64,000 bases of DNA from Micromonospora sp. WMMD1102 (GTDB lineage: Bacteria; Actinomycetota; Actinomycetes; Mycobacteriales; Micromonosporaceae), in contig NZ_JARUBN010000001.1 of NCBI RefSeq assembly GCF_029626265.1, positions 3,100,001 to 3,164,000 on the forward strand. Reading direction: 5' to 3'. Under the pieces are notes generated by a model, which was given only the letters and a program-made list of their open reading frames with translations, ran no database searches and was not told where the DNA came from. Each line of letters begins with the position of its first letter. The first letter of the stretch is position 1. A program made the translations under genes and the position numbers. Positions 27,664-35,503 of this stretch are shown piece by piece.

Positions 27664-28302
27664 ATGCATGAGCTCCAGGACCCTGATCCGGGTACGTCGA
27701 GTCTCCAGGGTACGGGTCAGCCGCACGTCAACGGGCCTGCTCGGGTGCCGGAGGACGACCCGGTCGACGGGGCGTCGGTGCAGGACGGTTCGGTCGGCTA
27801 CCGGGGTGTGACGGCCTGCCACGCGGTCGGGATCAGCTACCGGCAGTTGGACTACTGGGCGCGTACCTCGCTGGTGGTGCCGAGTGTGCGGGACGCCTCG
27901 GGGTCGGGGACGCAGCGGCTCTACTCGTTCCGGGACCTGGTGGTGCTGAAGGTGGTCAAGCGGCTGCTGGATGCCGGGGTCTCGTTGCAGAACATCCGGC
28001 GGGCGATCGACGCGCTGCGTTCGCGTGGGGTGGCGGACCTGGCCGGCATCACGTTGATCTCGGACGGGACGACGGTGTACGAGTGCCGGTCTCCGGAGGA
28101 GGTCGTCGACCTGTTGCAGGGCGGTCAGGGGGTGTTCGGGATCGCGATCGGCGGGGCGTTCAAGGAGGTCCAGGGCTCGCTGTCGCATCTGCCGGCAGAG
28201 CCGGCCGGGGAGACTCCGCTGGCCGGGGAAGATCCGGAGCCCACCGGTGTGCGGGCCGGCGACGAGTTGGCGGCCCGTCGGGCCCGCCGCCGCGCGGGCT
28301 GA
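27664..28302 (+). CDS. MerR-family regulator (ResR/McdR, Rv1830 type)
   Basis: ATG 27664 has GGGAGG upstream and gives 212 residues. A disordered Asp/Pro/Gly-rich N-terminus precedes the winged helix (ACHAVGISYRQLDYWARTSLV, VVKRLLDAGVSLQNIRRAID). It lacks effector-binding cysteines. Position and sequence fit Rv1830 (ResR/McdR), a regulator of mycobacterial division and growth resumption. With GarA, FtsR and DUF151 it completes the conserved block. The C-terminus is Arg-rich. Confidence 0.85.
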   Translation: MHELQDPDPGTSSLQGTGQPHVNGPARVPEDDPVDGASVQDGSVGYRGVTACHAVGISYRQLDYWARTSLVVPSVRDASGSGTQRLYSFRDLVVLKVVKRLLDAGVSLQNIRRAIDALRSRGVADLAGITLISDGTTVYECRSPEEVVDLLQGGQGVFGIAIGGAFKEVQGSLSHLPAEPAGETPLAGEDPEPTGVRAGDELAARRARRRAG

Positions 28303-28404
28303 GTCCTCGGAAAGCGCGGTCCGGCACCACACTGCGGGGCCGTCCCGCCCTGCGGGCCGGTGTCGCGGTCGCCGTAGGCGGGGGCTCGTGATCCTTGTCG
28401 CATA

Positions 28405-29145
28405 ATGGGCGGCATGCCGTCTGGTCCGTCACCGCAGTCGTCCGGGACCCCGCAGCCGGGTTGGTTCGCCGCGCGTCGCGGGCGTCGTCGTCTGCTGTTC
28501 GGAGTTCTGGCCGGGGCGCTGGTCGGGCTGCTGCTGGTGCCGGTGTCGGTGCTCGGCAGTGTGCTCTGGGTGCGGCAGTCGGCGCGGGAGCACGTTTTTT
28601 CGGTGGCCGACGTCCCGGCGGCGCCGGTGGCGCTGGTGCTCGGCGCCCAGGTGTATCCGGACGGTACCCCGTCGCCTTTCCTGGCCGCCCGGCTCGGGTT
28701 GGCCAAGGAGCTGCTGGACGCGGGGAAGGTCCGGGCGATCCTGGTTTCCGGCGACCACGGGAGCTGGGCGTACGACGAGCCGGGGGCGATGAGTCGCTGG
28801 CTGGTACGGCAGGGTGTGCCGGCCCGGCTGGTGGTCCAGGACCACGCCGGGTTCGACACCTACGACTCGTGTTCGCGGGCCCGTCGGGTCTTCGGGGTCG
28901 AGCGGACCATTGTGGTCACCCAGAGCTTCCACATCGAGCGGGCGGTGACGGTGTGCCGGCGGGTCGGTCTCGACGCGGTCGGTGTCGGTGACGATTCGGT
29001 ACGCCGGTTCGAGCGGGCTTGGCGGTGGGGTGGCTTCCGGGAGCACTTCGCGGCGGTGAAGGCGGTCTACGACGTGTTCAGTGGGCGGGATCCGGTGTTC
29101 CTGGGCCCGCCGGAGCCGGGGATCCGGGACGCGTTGACGAGTTGA
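28405..29145 (+). CDS. DUF218 (ElyC/SanA/YdcF) membrane protein
   Basis: This 246-residue protein has one N-terminal membrane anchor (LLFGVLAGALVGLLLVPVSV) and an extracytoplasmic DUF218 domain: ALVLGAQVYPDGTPSPFLAARL, ILVSGDHG, SRARRVFGVERTIVVTQSFH. E. coli relatives (SanA, ElyC) act in envelope integrity and vancomycin sensitivity. ATG 28405 is used; ATG 28414 is as likely, because neither has a strong Shine-Dalgarno and CATAAT at 28401-28406 could be a -10 element overlapping the first ATG. Confidence 0.87.
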   Translation: MGGMPSGPSPQSSGTPQPGWFAARRGRRRLLFGVLAGALVGLLLVPVSVLGSVLWVRQSAREHVFSVADVPAAPVALVLGAQVYPDGTPSPFLAARLGLAKELLDAGKVRAILVSGDHGSWAYDEPGAMSRWLVRQGVPARLVVQDHAGFDTYDSCSRARRVFGVERTIVVTQSFHIERAVTVCRRVGLDAVGVGDDSVRRFERAWRWGGFREHFAAVKAVYDVFSGRDPVFLGPPEPGIRDALTS

Positions 29146-29418
29146 CGAGTTGCGTTGCCGGGTGTCGGCGGTGGCTCAGCGTGACCGGGGTGGCCGGGGT
29201 GGCGTCCGATGGGGATGATGGTCCGGATCGAATCGGGCTCGATGATTGTCGGGCCGGTTGGGTATGGATGACACCGATTCGGGTTGGATGACACGGAACG
29301 GCTGGGCGCGGTAGTGTCCCCACCCAGTGTCACCCGGCGGCCGTCCGCCCGCCGGGCGGCACCGTCGGTGTTTCGCCCCCTCACGCCGCGCGATCCCCCT
29401 CGCGCCGGAAGGAAGACC
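29146..29418. promoter_or_regulatory. Upstream region of hemoglobin operon with direct repeats
   Basis: About 270 bases with above-average A/T. TGGATGACAC occurs at 29265-29274 and 29285-29294, spaced 20 bases (two helical turns), and a weaker relative TCGATGATTG at 29239-29248. These may be activator or repressor half-sites for the globin operon. No known NsrR or FNR consensus is recognised. Confidence 0.4.
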
Positions 29419-29862
29419 GTGACGGATCCACATGACAGCGCCGGGTCGTCCCCCGCGGACGGCGCCACGGCCAACGGGTCGACTCCCAGCCCTTCGCACT
29501 ACGAGCGGATCGGCGGGGCGGAGTCGGTCAGGGCGGCCGTGCGGCTGTTCTACGACCGGGTGCTCGCCGACCCCGAGCTGGCCGGCTACTTCACCTCGGT
29601 GAACATGGAGGAGCAGCGCCGGCACATGGTGCTGATGCTGACCGTGGTGCTCGGCGGACCGAACAACTACGCCGGTCGGGGCCTGGCCGAGGCGCACCAG
29701 CCGTTGAACATCCCGGGCGAGCACTACGCCCGGGTCGGTGCGCATCTGGTCGACACCCTGGTCGGGCTCGGCGTGCCGGAGGACATCCTGGACGACGTAC
29801 GGGCGACGCTGGGCGCGGTGCGTGACCAGGTGGTGTCGAGCGGCACCTCGGCGGGCGTCTGA
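29419..29862 (+). CDS. glbN: Truncated (2/2) hemoglobin, group I-like
   Basis: This 147-residue heme protein has YERIGGAESVRAAVRLFYDRVLADP, YFTSVNMEEQRRHMV, LGGPNNYAGRGLAEAHQ and NIPGEHYARVGAHL. In trHbN proteins it oxidises NO to nitrate. GTG 29419 sits behind GGAAGGAAG; the N-terminal 25 residues are disordered. The next gene, a flavohemoglobin, starts 2 bases after its stop, so both NO-handling proteins are made together. The proximal His is probably in the EAHQPL segment. Confidence 0.87.
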   Translation: MTDPHDSAGSSPADGATANGSTPSPSHYERIGGAESVRAAVRLFYDRVLADPELAGYFTSVNMEEQRRHMVLMLTVVLGGPNNYAGRGLAEAHQPLNIPGEHYARVGAHLVDTLVGLGVPEDILDDVRATLGAVRDQVVSSGTSAGV

Positions 29863-29864
29863 CC

Positions 29865-31043
29865 GTGGACGTCGCTCGTCTCAAGCAGAGTTGGCACCTG
29901 GTCGCCGCGCACGGCGACCAGGTGCCGCTCTACTTCTACTCGACCCTCTTCCTGGCGCATCCGGACGTCCGGCAGATGTTCCCGACGAACATGGCCGGCC
30001 AGCGGGACCGGCTGGTCACCGCGCTCGGTCACATCGTGTCCAACGTGGACCAGGTGGAGCACCTGGTCGGGTTCCTCACCTCGCTCGGCGCCGACCACCG
30101 CAAGTTCGCGGTCCGGCCGGAGCACTATCCGGCGGTCGGGGAGGCGCTGCTGGCCACCCTGGCGCACTTCCTCGGTGAGCAGTGGACCGAGGAGCTGGCC
30201 CAGGACTGGACGGCGGCGTACGGGCTGGTCGCCAAGGTGATGACGGACGGCGCGTCGGCGGCGGAGAACGTCAGCCCGCCGTGGTGGGTCGGCGAGATCG
30301 TCGCGCACGAGCCGCGGACGTTCGACATCGCGGTGCTGACGCTGCGTCCGCAGTATCTGTTGCCGTTCGAGGCGGGGCAGTCGGTCGGGGTGTCGAGCCC
30401 GGCCACCCGGGCGTGGCGGTACTACTCACCCGGCAACGCACCCCGGACCGACGGCACGATCGAGTTGCACGTGCGGGCGGCGCCGGGCGGGGCGGTGAGT
30501 TCCCGGCTGGTGTACGGCACGAGTGTCGGTGACCAGGTGCATCTGGCGGCCCCGGTGGGGGAGCAGCTGACGTTGCGGCAGGCGTCCGGCGGCGGGGACC
30601 TGCTGCTGCTGGCGAACGGGACCGGCTGGGCGCCGTTGAAGGCGCTGGTGGAGCAGGTGGCGGCCGAGGGCGGCGGCCGGCGGGTCGACGCGTACGTCGG
30701 TGCCCGGTCCCGGACGGAGTTCTACGACGTCGACGCGACCGAGAAGCTGGTGGCGTCGTACCCATGGTTGCGGGTGACGTACGTGGTCAACGCCGACCCG
30801 GCACGTCCCGGAGAGTTCGTCCAGGTGGTGGATCGCGCCCTCGCCGACGGTGACTGGCGCAACCGGCACGTCTACGTCTGCGGGTCCGATCCGATGGTGT
30901 CGGGGGCGGTCGGCACGCTGGCGCAGGCGGGCTACCACGCCGGGCAGCTGCACTACGAGGCGCCGGGCGGGCAATGGTATTCGCCCGGTCGGCGGATCGG
31001 CGGGCTGCAGGAGCAGCGGCCGGCAGACGGAGGTACCCAGTGA
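29865..31043 (+). CDS. Flavohemoglobin-type globin-reductase
   Basis: This 392-residue protein has an N-terminal globin domain (MDVARLKQSWHLVAAHGDQV, PLYFYSTLFLAHPDVRQMFP, EHYPAVGEALLATL with proximal His) and a C-terminal ferredoxin-reductase module with FAD motif RYYSPGNAP and NAD motif LLLANGTGWAPLKALVEQV, ending CGSDPMVSG. Flavohemoglobins dioxygenate NO with NAD(P)H. The FAD motif is RYYS rather than the RxYS of Hmp, and length is close to E. coli Hmp. Its stop overlaps the DivIVA-like start. Confidence 0.88.
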   Translation: MDVARLKQSWHLVAAHGDQVPLYFYSTLFLAHPDVRQMFPTNMAGQRDRLVTALGHIVSNVDQVEHLVGFLTSLGADHRKFAVRPEHYPAVGEALLATLAHFLGEQWTEELAQDWTAAYGLVAKVMTDGASAAENVSPPWWVGEIVAHEPRTFDIAVLTLRPQYLLPFEAGQSVGVSSPATRAWRYYSPGNAPRTDGTIELHVRAAPGGAVSSRLVYGTSVGDQVHLAAPVGEQLTLRQASGGGDLLLLANGTGWAPLKALVEQVAAEGGGRRVDAYVGARSRTEFYDVDATEKLVASYPWLRVTYVVNADPARPGEFVQVVDRALADGDWRNRHVYVCGSDPMVSGAVGTLAQAGYHAGQLHYEAPGGQWYSPGRRIGGLQEQRPADGGTQ

Positions 31044-31762
31044 GCGCGAGCCCGATCAGCGAGTACGACCGCGCCACGGCGCTGTCGGGTCCGAGTCCCC
31101 GGGTGCGGATCACCTCGGACCGGGTCCGGCGGTGGGAGTTCTCGGCGGCGTCGTTCACCCGGCGTGGTTTCGACGAGCGGGACGTCGACCGGTTCCGGCA
31201 CCAGGTGGCCGACGAGTTGGATCTGTTGGCGACGCAGGTGGCGGATCTGCGGGCGGAGAACCAGCGGCTGAACGACCATGTGGAGCTGCACCGGCACGGG
31301 GTGCTGCCCAGTGCCGGCAACCGGCCGCAGTTGCCGGGAGCGAAGGAGGTCAACCTGCTGTCGGCGGCGCAGCGGGAGGCGGAGCAGATCATCGCCCAGG
31401 CGCACGACTACGCCCGCCGGGTCGCCGAGTACGCCCGGGTGCAGTACGAGAACTATCTGCGGGCGGCGGCCGAGGAGGCCCGCAGCGAGGCGGAGCGGGC
31501 GGTGCAGGAGTACCGGGCGTCGGCCGGGTCGAGTTTCGACGACACGGTCGCGACCCGGGAGGCGTTGCGGATCTTCGGCGAGATGATGATCTCGCACATG
31601 CAGGCGGCGGCCCGGCATCTCGACGACGGCAGTGAGCATCTGGCCCGCACCATGGACCGGATCGCCCGGGAGGTGGGTCCGGGGAACGGTAACGGCGCCA
31701 CGGCGTCGGGGGGTGTGGTCCGGCAGGCGCTGGCGCCGCGTCCGGAGCAGCCGCGTCGCTAG
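31040..31762 (+). CDS. DivIVA-domain coiled-coil protein
   Basis: GTG 31040 overlaps the flavohemoglobin stop and has GGAGG about 7 bases upstream. The 240-residue protein starts with a DivIVA-like block (SAASFTRRGFDERDVDRFRHQVADE), then a long Ala/Glu/Arg coiled coil (about 60-190, AQREAEQIIAQAHDYARRVAEYARVQYE) and a disordered tail. DivIVA proteins recognise curved membrane and organise polar growth or division in actinobacteria. Placement at the end of a globin operon is unusual. It is shorter than Wag31. Confidence 0.82.
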   Translation: MSASPISEYDRATALSGPSPRVRITSDRVRRWEFSAASFTRRGFDERDVDRFRHQVADELDLLATQVADLRAENQRLNDHVELHRHGVLPSAGNRPQLPGAKEVNLLSAAQREAEQIIAQAHDYARRVAEYARVQYENYLRAAAEEARSEAERAVQEYRASAGSSFDDTVATREALRIFGEMMISHMQAAARHLDDGSEHLARTMDRIAREVGPGNGNGATASGGVVRQALAPRPEQPRR

Positions 31763-31807
31763 CGGGGTGTCGGTCTGGCCCGGTCCGTCGGCGTGACCGG
31801 GCGGGCC

Positions 31808-31840
31808 GGTGGTGACCGCCCGCCGTGGGCGGTCACCACC
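31808..31840 (+). terminator. Strong terminator of globin-DivIVA operon
   Basis: GGTGGTGACCGCCC (31808-31821) pairs perfectly over 14 bp with GGGCGGTCACCACC (31827-31840), loop GCCGT, 46 bases after the DivIVA-like stop. Confidence 0.88.
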
Positions 31841-31846
31841 CTGGCA

Positions 31847-31889
31847 GCCAGGAGCAGCGGTGCCACGCTGCCAGGAGCAGCAGTGCCAC
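31847..31889. repeat. 20-bp direct repeat
   Basis: GCCAGGAGCAGCGGTGCCAC (31847-31866) and GCCAGGAGCAGCAGTGCCAC (31870-31889) match at 19 of 20 positions. They lie between the operon terminator and the transposase remnant. Confidence 0.8.
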
Positions 31890-31899
31890 GTCGACGGCA

Positions 31900-32205
31900 G
31901 CGTCAGTCGACGCCCACCCGGGCTCACACCAACCACAGTGGATCGACGTGCCGCACCGAAGCCACGCCACAGTCGAAGACCGAGTCCGCACCAACAAGGC
32001 CATGGGCCTGCGCAACCCGCCCTTGCAGTCCAGGACCGTCTACCGCGGCCGGGTCCTCACCGCGAACCTAGCCGCCGACCCTCGACGCCTGGACCCGCCT
32101 ACTCGGCCTGCACGACCAACCCGGCCTCCGACACGCCGAACCCGACACCCCTGCGCTACCGGCTCTGGCACCGACCCGCCATACTCACCCGCCTATGTAG
32201 CAGGG
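31900..32205 (+). pseudogene. IS1380-family transposase remnant
   Basis: Conceptual translation gives a typical IS1380 transposase C-terminal region, broken by frameshifts. Frame 1 reads DVPHRSHATVEDRVRTNKAM then GLRNPPLQS and GRVLTANLAAD; after about 32070 the homology continues in another frame as LDAWTRLLGLHDQPGLRHAE; a third frame gives LRYRLWHRPAILTRL. Only the last 100 codons or so remain, and no inverted repeats or start are visible. It marks past insertion directly upstream of the lanthipeptide locus. Confidence 0.75.
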
Positions 32206-32254
32206 TCGCGGTAGGTGAAGTCGAAGGGAAGCCGCGATTCTCTAGTCTGCTGCT

Positions 32255-34900
32255 GTGCTGGCTGACTCGGCGTTCGCGGCGGGGTGGTGGCGACGCGGGC
32301 TGACCCTCCGCGAACGGTCTACCACGCCGCCACCCCGCTGGGCGGTCGACGCGGAACAGGCGCTCGCCGGAGCCGTCGCCACTCGGCCGGGTCCTGCCAG
32401 GTACTCCTCCTGGCAGGACGGGTACGCCGAGGTGGTACGACCGTTGGTGGAGTGGGCGGTCGACCGGGTGCCCGCCCACCCGTGTATCCCGTCGTTCGCG
32501 ACGCGGCTGCAGGCGGATCTGGTGCACCTGGCCGCACGGACGCTTACCCTGGAGCTGCATCAGCGACGGGTTGCGGGTACGCTCGCCGGCGCCGACGGCC
32601 ACGAGCGGTTCGCGGACTTCATCCGGTGGGTCTCCCGGCCGAGCGAGCTTACCAGACTCTTCGAACGGTATCCGGTGCTCGCGCGGCTCCTCCTGCAGGC
32701 GTCCCGGTTCGCTGCCGAGGCGTACGCGGAAACGCTGACGCGGTTCGCGGCGGACCGGGCCGCGATCGCCGACCACTTCCTCGGCGGCGCCGACCCGGGT
32801 GAGCCGGTCGCGATGCACAGCCAGCTCGGCGACCGGCACCGACGCGGCCGGTCAGTGTCGATACTCGAATTTGCCGGCGGCCAACGGGTGGTGTACAAGC
32901 CGCGCTCCCTAGCAGCTTGCGCCGGTTTCGGGGTGCTAGTGCAGTGGCTGAACAAGCAGGTGCCGATGTTTGAGCTTCGGGTCGTACGCTCGCTGGAGCG
33001 GGGGGACTACGGCTGGCAGGAATACATCCGCCAGGCGCCGTGCGCCGATGCCGTCGGTGCTCAGTGGTTCTACCGGCGGCAGGGCGCGCTACTGGCGCTG
33101 CTGTACGCGGTGCACGCCTCCGACGTGCACTACGGGAACCTCATCGCGTGCGGCGACCAGCCCGTGGTCATCGATCTGGAGACCGTGTTCCATCCCGACG
33201 TGCTGCCCGTCAACGTGGCGAGCGACCCGGCGGCGCGGCTGCTCGGCTCGTCAGTGCACCGCACGGGCGTACTTCCCACCTTCCTGCTCGGTGACATCGG
33301 CGCGCTGGACGTCTCGGCCCTCGGCGGCGACCGTGGACATCTCGAACCGACCGACGGGATCGACTGGCTGGCACCGGCGACCGACCAGATGCGGCTGGTC
33401 CGGCGTCCGCGGCTCTTCGCTGGCGGTGCTAATCGCCCCATCGTGGACGGCCGTGAGTTGGAGCCCGCCGACCACGAGGACGCCTTGGTCGACGGCTTCC
33501 AGATCGGCTACGACGCGATCGCCGCGGGCCGAGAGTCGTTCCTCAGCGCGATCGAGCACGCAGCCAACGTCGACGGGACCAGGGTGGTGCTGCGTCCCAC
33601 CCACGTGTACCGGAGGCTGTTGGACGAGTCGACGCATCCAGATCTGCTCCGCGATTCGACCGCCCGGGACGAGCTGTTCGACCTGCTGTCGACCACCGCT
33701 GGCGACGCGCTGCCGCTAACCCGCTCCGTACCACACGAGATCATCGACCTGTGGCACGGCGACGTGCCGATCTTCCTCGGTCATCCGGACTCGACCGACC
33801 TGACGGCTTCGACCGGGACGCGGATCCGCGCCGTCCTCGACGCCGGTGGCCGGTGGTGCGCTGCCGGCAAAGTACGCGCGATGGGTGCGGCGGACCGGCG
33901 TACCCAGGAATGGATCGTCCGGGCGGCGCTGGCCACCCGGCGCCCGCCCGCCGATCGCCGGCACCACGAGGCGCCACCCGGCGATCGGCTGGCCGCCGCG
34001 CGTGTAATCGCCGACAACCTCTGCGACCGGGCGGCGACCGACGGCGCCCGGGCGAACTGGCTCGGTCTCGAACCCGCCGGCGACCGCTTGGCACTCATGC
34101 CGATGGGTGCCGCTCTGGCGTACGGCTATACCGGGGTCGCCCTATTCCTGGCTCAGCTCGCCAGCCTCGACGGCGAGGCCCGCTATGCCGAGACCGCGCG
34201 GCTCGCCGTACGCGGTATTCCACAGCTACTCTCGGCGGTCGCCGGCCGGGCGGACCTGATCGACTCCGTCGGCTGCGGCGGCTACGACGGGTTCGGCGGC
34301 ATCGGCTACGCTCTCGCCCGGATCGCCAACCTGACCAGCGACAGCGAGGCACGCGAGTGGGCCTGCGAGTCGGTTCAGATCGCCGGTACCGCGGTCGCCG
34401 CAGACGGACCGCCGGGGGTTGCTGACGGCCGCGCGGGCTGCCTGGCCGCGATGATGGCCGTGCATGCCGAGCTGGATCACGCGCCTGCCGCCGCGCTCGC
34501 GGCCACATGTGCGCGGCTCATCGCCGGTCTGGCCGACGAACCCCACGAGCCGAGCCGCGCCGCCGTCACCGCCACCGGGTTCGCGCACGGTCCGACCGGC
34601 ATCGCGTGGGCGTTGCGCCGGTACGCCGCCGCGGTGCCCGCACCGCTCTATCGCCGGGCTGCGGACACCATCCGATCATGGGACGACTCCCCGCTCCTGG
34701 AACCGTGGGGCGTCGAACCCGGCGTCGAGACACCCGGCCTTATCAACGGCCTCGCCGGCGCGGGCTACCGCCTTCTGCGACTCGCCGCACCGGAACGCGT
34801 GCCGTCAGTGCTCCACCTGGAACCCGGCCCCACCGCCGCACACACCGTGCGGCACCGTATTGCCAGTCCAGCACCACGCACAACACTGGAGGAACGATGA
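32255..34900 (+). CDS. lanM: Class II lanthipeptide synthetase, atypical cyclase domain
   Basis: LanM enzymes phosphorylate and dehydrate Ser/Thr of a precursor, then cyclise Cys onto the products. This 881-residue protein has a complete N-terminal dehydratase: GWWRRGLTLRER, LGDRHRRGRSVSILEFAGGQ, VVYKPRSL, WFYRRQGALLALLYAVHASD, VHYGNL and VIDLETVFHP. The C-terminal LanC-like half begins about residue 575 (ALMPMGAALAYGYTGVALFL, GVADGRAGCLAAM, ATGFAHGPTGIAWALRRY near 775), then jumps to ETPGLINGLAGAGYRLLRLA (about 826) and LEPG. The usual stretch with WCHGAPG and CHG zinc-ligand motifs is missing, making it about 100 residues short. GTG 32255 lacks a Shine-Dalgarno. The precursor gene overlaps its stop. 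Confidence 0.9.
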   Translation: MLADSAFAAGWWRRGLTLRERSTTPPPRWAVDAEQALAGAVATRPGPARYSSWQDGYAEVVRPLVEWAVDRVPAHPCIPSFATRLQADLVHLAARTLTLELHQRRVAGTLAGADGHERFADFIRWVSRPSELTRLFERYPVLARLLLQASRFAAEAYAETLTRFAADRAAIADHFLGGADPGEPVAMHSQLGDRHRRGRSVSILEFAGGQRVVYKPRSLAACAGFGVLVQWLNKQVPMFELRVVRSLERGDYGWQEYIRQAPCADAVGAQWFYRRQGALLALLYAVHASDVHYGNLIACGDQPVVIDLETVFHPDVLPVNVASDPAARLLGSSVHRTGVLPTFLLGDIGALDVSALGGDRGHLEPTDGIDWLAPATDQMRLVRRPRLFAGGANRPIVDGRELEPADHEDALVDGFQIGYDAIAAGRESFLSAIEHAANVDGTRVVLRPTHVYRRLLDESTHPDLLRDSTARDELFDLLSTTAGDALPLTRSVPHEIIDLWHGDVPIFLGHPDSTDLTASTGTRIRAVLDAGGRWCAAGKVRAMGAADRRTQEWIVRAALATRRPPADRRHHEAPPGDRLAAARVIADNLCDRAATDGARANWLGLEPAGDRLALMPMGAALAYGYTGVALFLAQLASLDGEARYAETARLAVRGIPQLLSAVAGRADLIDSVGCGGYDGFGGIGYALARIANLTSDSEAREWACESVQIAGTAVAADGPPGVADGRAGCLAAMMAVHAELDHAPAAALAATCARLIAGLADEPHEPSRAAVTATGFAHGPTGIAWALRRYAAAVPAPLYRRAADTIRSWDDSPLLEPWGVEPGVETPGLINGLAGAGYRLLRLAAPERVPSVLHLEPGPTAAHTVRHRIASPAPRTTLEER

Positions 34901-35109
34901 AGGAACGAACCCACAACGCACAGTCTGACGTGGCCGGCCCAGACGCCGTCGACGCCGGACACCCGGTCGGCGACATCGAGGTCAAGCCGGCCCGCTCGGT
35001 CGGACTGCGCCGGGCGGTCCTGGCGGGACTTGCCGTCGGCGCCGGCGCTTACGCCATCAGCCTCGACCTCGCCACGTACTCGGTCGCCCACACCACGTGC
35101 TGCGGCTGA
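34897..35109 (+). CDS. Putative lanthipeptide precursor LanA, 70 aa
   Basis: ATG 34897 overlaps the lanM stop (ATGA) and has GGAGGAACG upstream. The peptide has a charged N-terminal half (MKERTHNAQSDVAGPDAVD), then RSVGLRRAVLAGLAVGAGAY, ending AYA, then a 17-residue tail ISLDLATYSVAHTTCCG with two adjacent Cys and five Ser/Thr. The arginine-hydrophobic-AYA pattern resembles a signal peptide, as in cinnamycin-type precursors whose leaders end in AFA. A GA or GAGA double-glycine-like cleavage is the alternative. No dedicated transporter or protease gene is visible. Confidence 0.82.
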   Translation: MKERTHNAQSDVAGPDAVDAGHPVGDIEVKPARSVGLRRAVLAGLAVGAGAYAISLDLATYSVAHTTCCG

Positions 35110-35127
35110 CAGCCTGACGGTACACGC

Positions 35128-35165
35128 GCTGCTGGTGTCCGCCCGCCGTGGCGGACACCAGCAGC
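35128..35165 (+). terminator. Perfect 16-bp terminator after precursor gene
   Basis: GCTGCTGGTGTCCGCC (35128-35143) pairs with GGCGGACACCAGCAGC (35150-35165), loop CGCCGT, 18 bases past the precursor stop. It closes the two-gene lanM-lanA transcript. Confidence 0.92.
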
Positions 35166-35170
35166 CAAGG

Positions 35171-35413
35171 AACGCATGCCGGAACTTCGCAACCTGGCTC
35201 TTCGTCCGCGCGGACAACTTCCAGCCCTGCGGCGAGCTGACGGACGACCAGCTCGCCGCAGCGGAGAACCTGGCCGCGTTCCGCTGATGACGGCTGTCGG
35301 AGATCGCCGGCCATCCGGGACCTGGGCTGTTCTCGCCCCGCGACCTCACCACACTCCTGACCTCGCTGCCCACAGCGGGGCCCCCGGACGAACCGATCCA
35401 ACTCGGCCTCTAG
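35171..35413 (+). pseudogene. Decayed coding fragment with two in-frame TGA codons
   Basis: One frame reads NACRNFATWLFVRADNFQPC then GELTDDQLAAAENLAAFR, two stops TGA TGA (35285-35290), then RLSEIAGHPGPGLFSPRDLT to TAG 35411-35413. Codon third positions after the stops are strongly G/C, as in real genes of this genome. No start codon or family match is evident. It looks like the tail of a lost gene, possibly part of the same island. A short real gene ending at the first TGA is the alternative. Confidence 0.35.
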
Positions 35414-35503
35414 CAGGTTCCAGGGATCACGAGGTGCCCACCGATCTGCGGTGGTCGCCTCGTCGACGATCTCCCGGGGGCTCCCCGTCCCGGGGCGGTC
35501 TGC

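Noticed and set aside
31825..32214. Intact 129-residue gene before lanM
   Set aside because: Only the first half matches IS1380 in that frame; homology continues in other frames, so it is a remnant.
35285..35290. TGA TGA as consecutive selenocysteine codons
   Set aside because: The genome has Sec genes, but two adjacent Sec codons in a fragment without start, SECIS hairpin or family match are far less likely than gene decay.
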